A DNA stretch of 64,000 bases. Source: Streptomyces pilosus. Lineage in GTDB: Bacteria; Actinomycetota; Actinomycetes; Streptomycetales; Streptomycetaceae. The stretch is from the NCBI RefSeq assembly GCF_014649835.1, contig NZ_BMTU01000004.1, positions 248,001 to 312,000 on the forward strand. Reading direction: 5' to 3'. The position numbers and the translations under genes were made by a program. The notes under the pieces are model-generated. The model was not told the DNA's origin and made no database searches. It saw only the letters and a program-made list of their open reading frames with translations. Of this stretch, positions 43,446 to 51,954 are shown one piece after another (position 1 is the stretch's first letter; each line of letters opens with the position of its first letter).

Positions 43446-44767
43446 CAGGACCCCAGCGAGCCGCGTGCCTCGTTCCAGCGCTTGCCGAGGCCGGCGAGGA
43501 AGTCGTCGAGGTTTCCCTTGCGTGCGCCGCGGGCGAGGTCGACGATCTCCTGCCGGTAGTCGGGCTTGAAGATGCCGACCTCGGAGTGGTTGTCGATGGA
43601 CTTCACCTCGGCGCCCTTGCTGTCGTCGAGGTCGAGGAGCCTGACGCCGGCCTCCTCGTACGGTTCGAGGATGTCGGGCAGCGGGGCGTCCTTCAGCGGG
43701 GAGAGGGCGAGATCGGCCGCGGCGTAGCCCGACTCGTCGGTGAACCAGTCGATCCAGGCGCGGGCGGCCTCCTTGTGGTCGGAGTTGACGTTGACGGCCT
43801 GCTGGTAGTCCGGGGAGGTCACCGCGCAGAAGACGCCGTCCTTCTGCGCGGGGAAGGGCATGAAGCCGATGTCGGCGGGGTCGGTCCCGGCCTGCTTCGC
43901 GGCGTCCCGCATCTGCACGACGGCCCAGGAGCCCAGCCACATGGTGGCGATCTCGCCCTTGGCCAGCTTCGGCTTGGACGCCTCCCAGTTGGTGGTGGTC
44001 GGGTCCTTCTCGGCGAGGCCGCCGCGCACGATGTCGTACAGCAGGGTGTCGGCCACGCGGAGGTCGGAGCCCTCGGCCCAGGGGTCGCCCTCGGCGAGTC
44101 CGCTGGTGGCCTCCGGGTCGCAGCCGACGGAGCCGTTGACGTTGGTCCACGAGGTGAGCGGCCACATGTCCTTGAAGTTGGTGTAGTAGGGCACCGCGTC
44201 CGTCTTGGACTTGACCGCCTTCAGGTCCCGGAGGAACTCCTCCGGCGTGGTGGGCCAGTCGGTGACGCCGGCCTCCCTCCAGACCCTCTTGTTGTAGACG
44301 AAGCCGGGGACGGTGCCGATGGGGCTCTGGCCGTAGACCTTGCCGTCGACGGTGGAGTAGTCGGTGAAGCGGTACTTGGCGGCGCGCTCCTCCCGGGTGC
44401 CGAGCGAGGCGAAGAACCGGGGGTAGTCCTTCTTCTCGATGACCGCGGGGATCATCAGGACGTCGCCGTAGTTCTCCGTGTTCATGCGGATCTTGACCTC
44501 GCCCTCGTAGTCCGTGAGGGCGTCGAACTCGACCTTCACCCCGGGGTGGGTCCTGTTGAACGCGGCGGCGTACTTCTTCATCGTCCCGTCCTGCACCAGG
44601 TCGGTCCGGTGGGTGAGGACCGTGATGGAGCCCTTGACCTCGGACGGGTCGTCGGGGGCCTCGGCGTCCGCTCCCTCGCTGGAGCCTCCCGTGCCCGTGC
44701 AGGCGGAGGCCAGGAGGGCGAGCAGGGCGATCGATCCGGTGAGTGTCGTGCGGCGGTTCGGGTGCAT
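43445..44767 (-). CDS. Extracellular sugar-binding lipoprotein
   Basis: A 440-residue family-1-type solute-binding protein. It has a lipoprotein signal with lipobox ASAC (Cys23) and a Gly/Ser/Asp-rich linker. The substrate-binding fold starts GSITVLTHRTDLVQDGTMKKYAAAFN and includes GEIATMWLGSWAV and the hinge region VTSPDYQQAVNVNSDHKEAARAW. First gene of the importer operon; GGAG is 6 nt before ATG 44767. Two LacI-type sites lie between it and the divergent mannosidase gene, so both units are probably controlled together. Confidence 0.9.
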   Translation of the reverse strand: MHPNRRTTLTGSIALLALLASACTGTGGSSEGADAEAPDDPSEVKGSITVLTHRTDLVQDGTMKKYAAAFNRTHPGVKVEFDALTDYEGEVKIRMNTENYGDVLMIPAVIEKKDYPRFFASLGTREERAAKYRFTDYSTVDGKVYGQSPIGTVPGFVYNKRVWREAGVTDWPTTPEEFLRDLKAVKSKTDAVPYYTNFKDMWPLTSWTNVNGSVGCDPEATSGLAEGDPWAEGSDLRVADTLLYDIVRGGLAEKDPTTTNWEASKPKLAKGEIATMWLGSWAVVQMRDAAKQAGTDPADIGFMPFPAQKDGVFCAVTSPDYQQAVNVNSDHKEAARAWIDWFTDESGYAAADLALSPLKDAPLPDILEPYEEAGVRLLDLDDSKGAEVKSIDNHSEVGIFKPDYRQEIVDLARGARKGNLDDFLAGLGKRWNEARGSLGS

Positions 44768-44834
44768 CACGGCTCCGTTCACGGGCGGACGAGCACGGGT
44801 GGGATGGCTGGTTCGGCACTCTGGCAGCACTCAC

Positions 44835-44846
44835 TGAACCGGTAAA
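44835..44846. promoter_or_regulatory. LacI-type operator half of a pair (site 1)
   Basis: TGAACCGGTAAA, with central AACCGGT-A dyad. It lies 68 nt upstream of the binding-protein gene and 56 bp (centre to centre) from site 2. Confidence 0.55.
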
Positions 44847-44890
44847 GTCTCAATTGCGCCAACGATGCCAGAACCTTGCTGTCACCGACC

Positions 44891-44902
44891 TCAACCGGTT
44901 TA
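44891..44902. promoter_or_regulatory. LacI-type operator half of a pair (site 2)
   Basis: TCAACCGGTTTA, with perfect core AACCGGTT, ending directly at the ribosome site of the beta-mannosidase gene. Binding here would block its expression. Confidence 0.6.
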
Positions 44903-44912
44903 GGGAGTGTGC

Positions 44913-47294
44913 ATGCGTCAGGTCACACCGCTCACCGACGGATGGATCCTGCGACACCCGGACGGCACGGGGGACGCGCTCCCCGCCTCCGTCCCGGGGT
45001 GCGTGCACACCGATCTGCTGGCGGCCGGTCTGATCCCCGATCCCTTCCTCGGGCGCAACGAGGCGGAGGTGGCGTGGGTGGGCCGGCGGGACTGGACGTA
45101 CGAGACGGAACTGCGCGCCGGGCCGGGCGCGTACGAGCAGACGGACCTCGTCTTCGACGGGCTCGACACCGTCGCCGAGATCCTGCTCGACGGCCGGCCG
45201 CTGGGCCGGGTGCGGAACATGCACCGCTCGTACCGCTTCGACGTGACCGGGCTGAGCGGGCGGCTCGCCGTGCGGTTCGCCTCGGCCCACGCGGAGGCCG
45301 AGGCGGTGCGCGGCAGACTGGGCGAGCGGCCCGGCGCGTACCCCGAGCCGTACCAGTACCTGCGCAAGATGGCCTGTTCGTTCGGCTGGGACTGGGGGCC
45401 GACGCTGGTGACGGCCGGGATCTGGCGGCCGGTGCGGCTGGAGCGGTGGTCGACGGCCCGGATCGCCCGGGTGCGCCCGCTGGTCACCGTCGAGGACGGC
45501 GCGGGCCGGGTCGAGCTGGCGGTGGAGGTTGAGCGCTCCCGGGTCGAGGCACCGCTCGCCGTCGAGGCGACCGCCGGCGGTGTGAGCGCCCGCGCGGAGC
45601 TCGACGGGACGGCCGGGACGGTGCGGCTGCGGGTTCCGGACGCACGCCTGTGGTGGCCCCGGGGGTACGGCGACCAGCCGCTGTACGACGTGCAGCTGAC
45701 GTTGCTGCACGGCGAGGAGGCGCTGGACTCCTGGCGGCGCCGGATCGGGTTCCGGACCGTGCGGCTGGACACCTCGCCCGACGCGCACGGCACCGGGTTC
45801 ACCCTGGTGGTCAACGGCGAACGGCTGTTCGCGCGGGGGGTCAACTGGATCCCGGACGACGTCTTCCCCTCCCGGATCACCCGCGACCGCTACCGGCGGC
45901 GGCTGGAGCAGGCGGCCGGCGCGGGCGTGGACCTGGTGCGCGTGTGGGGCGGCGGGATCTACGAGAGCGAGGACTTCTACGACGCCTGCGACGAACTGGG
46001 GCTGCTGGTCTGGCAGGACTTCCCGTTCGCGTGCGCCGCCTACCCCGAGGAGCAGCCGCTGCGCGGTGAGGTGGAGGCGGAGGCCCGGGAGAACGTCGTA
46101 CGGCTGATGCCGCACCCCTCGCTGGTGCTGTGGAACGGCAACAACGAGAACCTCTGGGGCTTCCGGGACTGGGACTGGGAACCGGCGCTGGCCGGGGACT
46201 CCTGGGGAGAGGGCTACTACCTGGGTGTACTGCCGCGGGTGGTGGCCGAGTCGGATCCGACCCGGCCCTACACGGCGGGCAGCCCGTGGTCGGGTTCCTG
46301 GCGGCACCACCCGAACGACCCGGCGCACGGTACGCACCACTCCTGGGAGGTGTGGAACCGCGCCGACTACGCCGACTACCGGCTCGACGTCCCGCGCTTC
46401 GTCGCCGAGTTCGGCTGGCAGGCGCCGCCCGCGCACGCCACGCTGCGGCGGGCGCTGCCCGGTGAGGAGCTCGCCCCGGACTCCCCCGGCATGCTGCACC
46501 ACCAGAAGGCGGACGACGGCAACGGCAAGCTGGAGCGCGGGCTGGCCCGGCACTTCGCCGTGCCGGAGGGCGACTTCGACCGCTGGCACTACCTGACGCA
46601 GGTCACCCAGGCGCGCGCGGTCGCCGCCGGCGTCGAGCACTGGCGCTCGCACTGGCCGGTGTGCGCGGGCACGGTGGTGTGGCAGCTCAACGACTGCTGG
46701 CCGGTCACCTCGTGGGCGGCGATCGACGGGGACGGGCGGGAGAAGCCGCTCTACCACGAGCTGCGGCGGCTGTACGCGGACCGGCTGCTGACGGTGCGGG
46801 CCGACGGGGACGGGCTGGTGGTGGCGGCGGTCAACCAGGCCGCCGGGGACTGGCGGGACACGCTGCGGCTGCGCCGGATGTCCGTGGACGGCACGGTGTT
46901 CGCGGAGGCGCGGCCGGAGCTGACCGCGCCGGGGCGGACGGTGGGCACGGTCGCGCTGCCGGCCGGTCTGGTGCCGGCCGGGCCCGGGGAGTTCCTGGTC
47001 GCCGACGCGGGAGGGCTGCGGGCGCTGCACTTCCCGGCGGCGGACCGGGACATCCCCTATCCGCGCCCCGAGTTCGAGGTCGCGGTGGTGCCCGAAGGGA
47101 TCACGGTCACGGCCCGCACCCTGGTACGGGACCTGCTGTTGCAGGCGGACCGGCTGGATCCGGAGGCGACGGCCGACCGGGGGCTGGTGACGCTGCTGCC
47201 CGGGGAAGAGGTGACCATCGGGGTGCGGGGCTGGAAGACTCCGGACCCGCAGACCGCCCGTTCCGCCCTGTACTGCGTGGAGCCCACTCGATGA
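44913..47294 (+). CDS. Glycoside hydrolase family 2 beta-mannosidase
   Basis: A 793-residue cytoplasmic exo-hydrolase without signal peptide. The sugar-binding domain has LVFDGLDTVAEILLDGRPLG and FGWDWGPTLVTAGIW, characteristic of beta-mannosidases within GH2. The TIM barrel has VRVWGGGIYESEDFYDACDELG, acid/base Glu412 in WNGNNEN and nucleophile Glu499 in VAEFGWQ. AGGGAG precedes ATG 44913. It would cleave mannose from beta-mannosides imported by the divergent ABC system. Its stop overlaps the LacI gene (ATGA). Confidence 0.9.
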   Translation: MRQVTPLTDGWILRHPDGTGDALPASVPGCVHTDLLAAGLIPDPFLGRNEAEVAWVGRRDWTYETELRAGPGAYEQTDLVFDGLDTVAEILLDGRPLGRVRNMHRSYRFDVTGLSGRLAVRFASAHAEAEAVRGRLGERPGAYPEPYQYLRKMACSFGWDWGPTLVTAGIWRPVRLERWSTARIARVRPLVTVEDGAGRVELAVEVERSRVEAPLAVEATAGGVSARAELDGTAGTVRLRVPDARLWWPRGYGDQPLYDVQLTLLHGEEALDSWRRRIGFRTVRLDTSPDAHGTGFTLVVNGERLFARGVNWIPDDVFPSRITRDRYRRRLEQAAGAGVDLVRVWGGGIYESEDFYDACDELGLLVWQDFPFACAAYPEEQPLRGEVEAEARENVVRLMPHPSLVLWNGNNENLWGFRDWDWEPALAGDSWGEGYYLGVLPRVVAESDPTRPYTAGSPWSGSWRHHPNDPAHGTHHSWEVWNRADYADYRLDVPRFVAEFGWQAPPAHATLRRALPGEELAPDSPGMLHHQKADDGNGKLERGLARHFAVPEGDFDRWHYLTQVTQARAVAAGVEHWRSHWPVCAGTVVWQLNDCWPVTSWAAIDGDGREKPLYHELRRLYADRLLTVRADGDGLVVAAVNQAAGDWRDTLRLRRMSVDGTVFAEARPELTAPGRTVGTVALPAGLVPAGPGEFLVADAGGLRALHFPAADRDIPYPRPEFEVAVVPEGITVTARTLVRDLLLQADRLDPEATADRGLVTLLPGEEVTIGVRGWKTPDPQTARSALYCVEPTR

Positions 47295-48325
47295 CGGCAA
47301 CGCCGACCCCCCGCGTCACCATCAAGGACGTCGCCGCGCGCGCCGGTGTGTCCAAGGGGGCCGTGTCCCTCGCGTTCAACCGCAAGCCCGGCCTGTCGGA
47401 GGCGACCCGGGACCGGATCTTCGCCGCGGCGCGCGAGCTGGGCTGGGCGCCCAGCCCGACCGCGCGCACGCTCGCCGGGTCGCGGGTGGACGTGGTGGGT
47501 CTCGCCATATGCCGGCCCGCCCGGCTGCTGGGCCTGGAGCCATTCTACATGGAGTTCGTCTCCGGCGTGGAGAGCGTCCTCGTCGAGCGCTCCTGCTCGT
47601 TGCTGCTGCGGCTGCTGCGCAGCCCGGAGGAGGAGTCCGGGCTGCTGGAGTCGTGGTGGAGGGGACGGCAGATCGGCGGGTCGATCCTGGTGGACTTCCG
47701 GGACGGCGACCCGCGTCCCGCGGTGGCCGGGCGGCTGGGGGTGCCGGTGGTGGCGGTCGGGCATCCGTCGCTGACGGGCGGGCTGACGTCGGTGTGGACC
47801 GACGACGCCTCGGCGGTGGGAGAGGCCGTGCGGTACCTGGCGGCGCTCGGGCACCGGCGGATCGCCCGGGTGGGCGGGGCGGCGGCGCTCGGGCACACGT
47901 CGATCCGGACGACGGCGTTCGACGAGGCGGTGCGGGGGCTGGAACCGGCGGGGCGGGCGTGGCAGGTGGCGACGGACTTCTCCGGGGACGCGGGGGCGCG
48001 GGCCACGCGCTCGCTGCTGACGGCCGCGCCGGGCGAACGGCCGACGGCGATCGTGTACGACAACGACATCATGGCGGTGGCGGGGCTGTCGGTGGTGGCG
48101 GAGATGGGGCTGCGGGTGCCGGACGACGTGTCGCTGCTGGCCTGGGACGACTCGCAGCTGTGCCGGCTGACGCATCCGACGTTGTCGGCGATGAGCCATG
48201 ATGTGCACGGTTTCGGTGCGGAGGTGGCGCGGACACTGTTCGGTGTGATCTCCGGGGACGATCCGGCGTCGCACCCCGTGCCGACTCCGGTGCTGACCCC
48301 GCGGGGGTCCACGGCCCCGCCGTGA
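47291..48325 (+). CDS. LacI-family transcriptional regulator
   Basis: A 344-residue repressor with N-terminal HTH and hinge (VTIKDVAARAGVSKGAVSLAFN, then SPTARTLAGSR) and a periplasmic-binding-protein-like effector domain (VVAVGHPSL, YLAALGHRRIARVGG, AIVYDNDIMAVAGL, VSLLAWDDSQLCRL). Coupled to the beta-mannosidase gene by an ATGA overlap. Likely binds the two AACCGGT sites in the divergent region and responds to a mannoside or mannobiose. Confidence 0.9.
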   Translation: MTATPTPRVTIKDVAARAGVSKGAVSLAFNRKPGLSEATRDRIFAAARELGWAPSPTARTLAGSRVDVVGLAICRPARLLGLEPFYMEFVSGVESVLVERSCSLLLRLLRSPEEESGLLESWWRGRQIGGSILVDFRDGDPRPAVAGRLGVPVVAVGHPSLTGGLTSVWTDDASAVGEAVRYLAALGHRRIARVGGAAALGHTSIRTTAFDEAVRGLEPAGRAWQVATDFSGDAGARATRSLLTAAPGERPTAIVYDNDIMAVAGLSVVAEMGLRVPDDVSLLAWDDSQLCRLTHPTLSAMSHDVHGFGAEVARTLFGVISGDDPASHPVPTPVLTPRGSTAPP

Positions 48326-48397
48326 CGGGTTCCCGCCTGCCGGGCGCCGCCGGACGTGTGATGTTCGCCGCTCCACGCAGCGGGACTGGGCAGTCAC

Positions 48398-48415
48398 GTT
48401 ACCCGCAAGTAGCAT
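48398..48415 (+). promoter_or_regulatory. Candidate promoter/operator of the fad operon
   Basis: TAGCAT (48410-48415) fits a -10 box, 47 nt before the fadA start. It overlaps an imperfect dyad (48398-48413; GTTAC / GTAGC ends) similar to GTTACTCGCGAGTAAC-type sites that I recall for fatty-acid regulators. No distinct -35. Confidence 0.35.
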
Positions 48416-48462
48416 GGGCCGTAAGCAAGCGCTCAGCATCCCGTACCTGGAGGAGAGCCATC

Positions 48463-49680
48463 GTGCCTCGTACCGTCAGGGACGTCGTCTTCGTCGACGG
48501 CGTCCGCACCCCGTTCGGCAAGGCGGGCCCGAAGGGCATCTACCACGAGACCCGTGCCGACGACCTCGTCGTGAAGGCGATCCGGGAGCTGCTGCGCCGC
48601 AACCCCGGTCTCGACCCCAAGAAGATCGACGAGGTCGCCGTCGCCGCGACCACGCAGATCGGCGACCAGGGCCTGACCATCGGCCGCACGGCCGGCATCC
48701 TCGCGGGCCTGCCCACCTCGGTCCCGGGCTACTCCATCGACCGCATGTGCGCCGGCGCCCTGACCGCCGTCACCACGGTCGCCGGCTCCGTCGCCTTCGG
48801 CGCGTACGACGTCGCCATCGCGGGCGGTGTCGAGCACATGGGCCGTCACCCGATGGGCGAGGGCGTGGACCCCAACCCGCGGTTCGTGTCCGAGAAGCTG
48901 GTCGACGAGTCCGCCCTGTTCATGGGCATGACCGCGGAGAACCTCCACGACCGCTACCCGACCATCACCAAGCAGCGCGCCGACGAGTACGCGGTGCGCT
49001 CGCAGGAGAAGGCCGCCAAGGCGTACGCCAACGGCAAGATCCAGGCCGACCTGGTGCCGGTCTCGGTGCGCCGCACCAACGAGGAGGCCGGTGAGACGGG
49101 CTGGGGCCTGGTCACCGCCGACGAGCCGATGCGCCCGGGCACCACGCTCGAGAACCTGGCGAACCTCAAGACCCCGTTCCGCGTGCACGGCCGGGTCACC
49201 GCCGGCAACGCGGCCGGTCTGAACGACGGCGCCACCGCCTCCCTCATCGCCTCCGAGGACTTCGCCCGCGAGAACAACCTCCCGGTGAAGATGCGCCTGG
49301 TCTCCTACTCCTTCGCGGGTGTGGAGCCGGAGGTCATGGGCTACGGCCCGATCCCGGCGACGGAGAAGGCCCTCGCCCAGGCGGGGCTGTCCATCTCCGA
49401 CATCGGTCTGTTCGAGATCAACGAGGCCTTCGCCGTCCAGGTCCTCGCCTTCCTGGAGCACTACGGCATCGCCGACGACGACGCCCGCGTCAACCAGTAC
49501 GGCGGCGCCATCGCGTTCGGCCACCCGCTCGCCTCCTCCGGCGTCCGTCTGATGACGCAGCTGGCCCGCCAGTTCGAGGAGCAGCCCGAGGTCCGTTACG
49601 GCCTCACCACCATGTGCGTCGGCTTCGGCATGGGCGCGACGGTCATCTGGGAGAACCCGCACTTCGAGGGGGACAAGTGA
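48463..49680 (+). CDS. fadA: Acetyl-CoA C-acyltransferase (thiolase, FadA)
   Basis: A 405-residue cytoplasmic thiolase that releases acetyl-CoA in beta-oxidation. Nucleophile Cys96 is in RMCAGALTAV; NEAFAVQ and the second Cys in MCVGFGMG are present. The usual GHPxGxxG loop reads GHPLASSG, a variant that I recall from FadA homologues. GGAGGAG precedes GTG 48463. Its stop overlaps the fadB start (GTGA), giving a coupled FadA-FadB complex. Confidence 0.92.
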   Translation: MPRTVRDVVFVDGVRTPFGKAGPKGIYHETRADDLVVKAIRELLRRNPGLDPKKIDEVAVAATTQIGDQGLTIGRTAGILAGLPTSVPGYSIDRMCAGALTAVTTVAGSVAFGAYDVAIAGGVEHMGRHPMGEGVDPNPRFVSEKLVDESALFMGMTAENLHDRYPTITKQRADEYAVRSQEKAAKAYANGKIQADLVPVSVRRTNEEAGETGWGLVTADEPMRPGTTLENLANLKTPFRVHGRVTAGNAAGLNDGATASLIASEDFARENNLPVKMRLVSYSFAGVEPEVMGYGPIPATEKALAQAGLSISDIGLFEINEAFAVQVLAFLEHYGIADDDARVNQYGGAIAFGHPLASSGVRLMTQLARQFEEQPEVRYGLTTMCVGFGMGATVIWENPHFEGDK

Positions 49681-51806
49681 GCACCACCGCAGAGCTTCTG
49701 AAGGGTGCGGCCGAGCTGTTCCCCGGCGAGGTCGTCACCAGCGCGCACGTACGCCACTTCGACCTGCCGCTCGGCGCGGGCCGGTTCGCGCTGATCACGC
49801 TGGACAACGGTCACGACCACACCAAGCCGACCACGCTCGGCCCGCAGTCGCTGGCGAACATCGACGCCGCGATCGACCGGGTCGAGAAGGAGGCCGCGGA
49901 CGGCGAGATCGTCGGCGTCGGCGTCACGGGCAAGCCGTTCATCTTCGCCGTCGGCGCCGACCTCAAGGGCGTCGAGCTGCTGAAGCGGCACGAGGACGCG
50001 CTGGCCATCGGCAAGGGCGGCCACGACGTCTTCAAGCGGCTGTCGCAGCTGGCCGTGCCGACCTTCGCGTACTACAACGGCGCCGCCATGGGCGGTGGCG
50101 TCGAGGTCGGCCTGCACTGCACCTACCGCACGGTGTCGGCCGCCCTCCCCGCCTTCTCGCTCCCCGAGGTCTTCCTCGGTCTGGTCCCCGGCTGGGGCGG
50201 CTGCACCCTGCTGCCGAACCTGATCGGCGCCGAGAAGGCCGTCACGGTCATCATCGAGAACAGCCTCAACCAGAACAAGCAGCTCAAGGGCGCGCAGGTC
50301 TACGAACTCGGCATCGCGGACGCGATCTTCGAGGGCGCGGACTTCCTGGAGCAGTCGCTGATCTGGTCCGCGGCCGTCCTCAAGGGCGAGATCACCATCG
50401 AGCGCCCGGCGATCGACCGCGGCGAGGCCTGGGACCAGGCCGTCGCCAAGGGCCGCTTCATCGCCGACTCCAAGGTGCACGGCGCCGCCCCGGCCGCCTA
50501 CCGCGCCCTGGACATCATCGCCGCCGCCAGGAACGGCGACCTCCAGCAGGGTTACGACGCCGAGGACCAGGCCCTGGCCGACCTCATCATGGGCGGCGAA
50601 CTGCGCTCCGGCATCTACGCGTTCAACCTGGTGCAGAAGCGCGGCAAGCGTCCCGCGGGCGCCCCCGACAAGTCGCTGGCCCGCCCGGTCACCAAGGTCG
50701 GTGTCGTCGGCGCCGGTCTGATGGCCTCGCAGCTCGCGCTGCTGTTCCTGCGCCGCCTGGAGGTGCCGGTCGTCCTGACCGACATCGACCAGGAGCGCGT
50801 CGACAAGGGCGTCGGCTACGTCCACGCCGAGATCGACAAGCTGCTCGGCAAGGGCCGGATCAACCAGGACAAGGCCAACCGCCTCAAGGCCCTGGTCTCC
50901 GGTGTGCTGGACAAGGCCGAGGGCTTCGCGGACGCCGACTTCGTCATCGAAGCGGTCTTCGAGGAGATGGGCGTCAAGCAGCAGGTGTTCGCCGAGGTCG
51001 AGGCGGTCGCCCCGGCGCACGCGATCCTCGCCACCAACACCTCCTCGCTGTCGGTCACCGAGATGGCGTCGAAGCTGAAGCACCCCGAGCGGGTCGTCGG
51101 CTTCCACTTCTTCAACCCGGTCGCGATCCTCCCGCTCCTGGAGATCGTCCGCGGTGAGCAGACCGACGACGCCTCGCTGGCCACGGCGTTCGGTGTCGCC
51201 AAGAAGCTGAGGAAGACCGCGGTGCTGGTCAAGGACGCCCCGGCGTTCGTCGTGAACCGCATCCTCACCCGCTTCATGGGCGAGATCCAGAACGTCATCG
51301 ACGAGGGCACCCCGGTCGAGGTCGCCGAGAAGGCCGTCGAGCCGCTCGGTCTGCCGATGTCGCCGCTGGTGCTCCTGGAGCTGGTCGGTCCGGCGATCGG
51401 CCTGCACGTCTCCGAGACCCTCAACCGGGCGTTCCCGGAGCGGTTCACCGTCTCCCCGAACCTCAAGAGGGTCGTCGAGGCGGGCAAGCGCGGCTTCTAC
51501 GTCTACGACAGCGGCAAGCCGGAACTCGACCCCGAGGTCGCCGCGCTGCTCGAGCAGGGCGACACCGTCCTCACCGAGGAGCAGGTGCGGGCGCGGGTGC
51601 TGGACGCGGTGGCGCAGGAGATCGGGCTCATGCTCGACGAGGGCGTCGTCGCCGAGGCGCAGGACGTCGACCTGTGCCTGATCACCGGCGCCGGCTGGCC
51701 GTTCCACCTGGGCGGCATCACGCCGTACCTGGACCGTGAGGGTGTCTCCGAGCGCGTCAACGGCAAGCGGTTCCTGGAGCCCGGCCTGGCGAGCGTTCCG
51801 GCGTAA
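49677..51806 (+). CDS. fadB: Fatty-oxidation multifunctional protein: enoyl-CoA hydratase/3-hydroxyacyl-CoA dehydrogenase (FadB)
   Basis: A 709-residue cytoplasmic protein. The N-terminal crotonase domain has an oxyanion loop (GADLKGVELL) and GAAMGGGVEVGLHC, with EVFLGLVPGWGG at the active-site Glu region. The C-terminal 3-hydroxyacyl-CoA dehydrogenase has the NAD motif VGVVGAGLMASQLALLFLRR, EAVFEEMGVKQ, NTSSLSVTEM and GFHFFNPV. Length matches FadB. GTGA overlap with fadA. A long terminator follows 22 nt after the stop. Confidence 0.93.
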   Translation: MSTTAELLKGAAELFPGEVVTSAHVRHFDLPLGAGRFALITLDNGHDHTKPTTLGPQSLANIDAAIDRVEKEAADGEIVGVGVTGKPFIFAVGADLKGVELLKRHEDALAIGKGGHDVFKRLSQLAVPTFAYYNGAAMGGGVEVGLHCTYRTVSAALPAFSLPEVFLGLVPGWGGCTLLPNLIGAEKAVTVIIENSLNQNKQLKGAQVYELGIADAIFEGADFLEQSLIWSAAVLKGEITIERPAIDRGEAWDQAVAKGRFIADSKVHGAAPAAYRALDIIAAARNGDLQQGYDAEDQALADLIMGGELRSGIYAFNLVQKRGKRPAGAPDKSLARPVTKVGVVGAGLMASQLALLFLRRLEVPVVLTDIDQERVDKGVGYVHAEIDKLLGKGRINQDKANRLKALVSGVLDKAEGFADADFVIEAVFEEMGVKQQVFAEVEAVAPAHAILATNTSSLSVTEMASKLKHPERVVGFHFFNPVAILPLLEIVRGEQTDDASLATAFGVAKKLRKTAVLVKDAPAFVVNRILTRFMGEIQNVIDEGTPVEVAEKAVEPLGLPMSPLVLLELVGPAIGLHVSETLNRAFPERFTVSPNLKRVVEAGKRGFYVYDSGKPELDPEVAALLEQGDTVLTEEQVRARVLDAVAQEIGLMLDEGVVAEAQDVDLCLITGAGWPFHLGGITPYLDREGVSERVNGKRFLEPGLASVPA

Positions 51807-51828
51807 CGGCCGGCGGTCCCCGGACGGG

Positions 51829-51866
51829 GGGTGGGTCGCACGGATAACGATCCGTGCGACCCACCC
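51829..51866 (+). terminator. Intrinsic terminator of the fadAB operon
   Basis: Sixteen-bp stem (51829-51844 with 51851-51866) and 6-nt loop, followed by TCTTTCG. The most canonical terminator in the window. Confidence 0.9.
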
Positions 51867-51954
51867 TCTTTCGTCCCGGGCGTACCGATAGGATCTCCAC
51901 ACCATCTGACCACTTGTTTACATGCTTGACGTTTTGTTCTGCTGAGGAGTCCCC

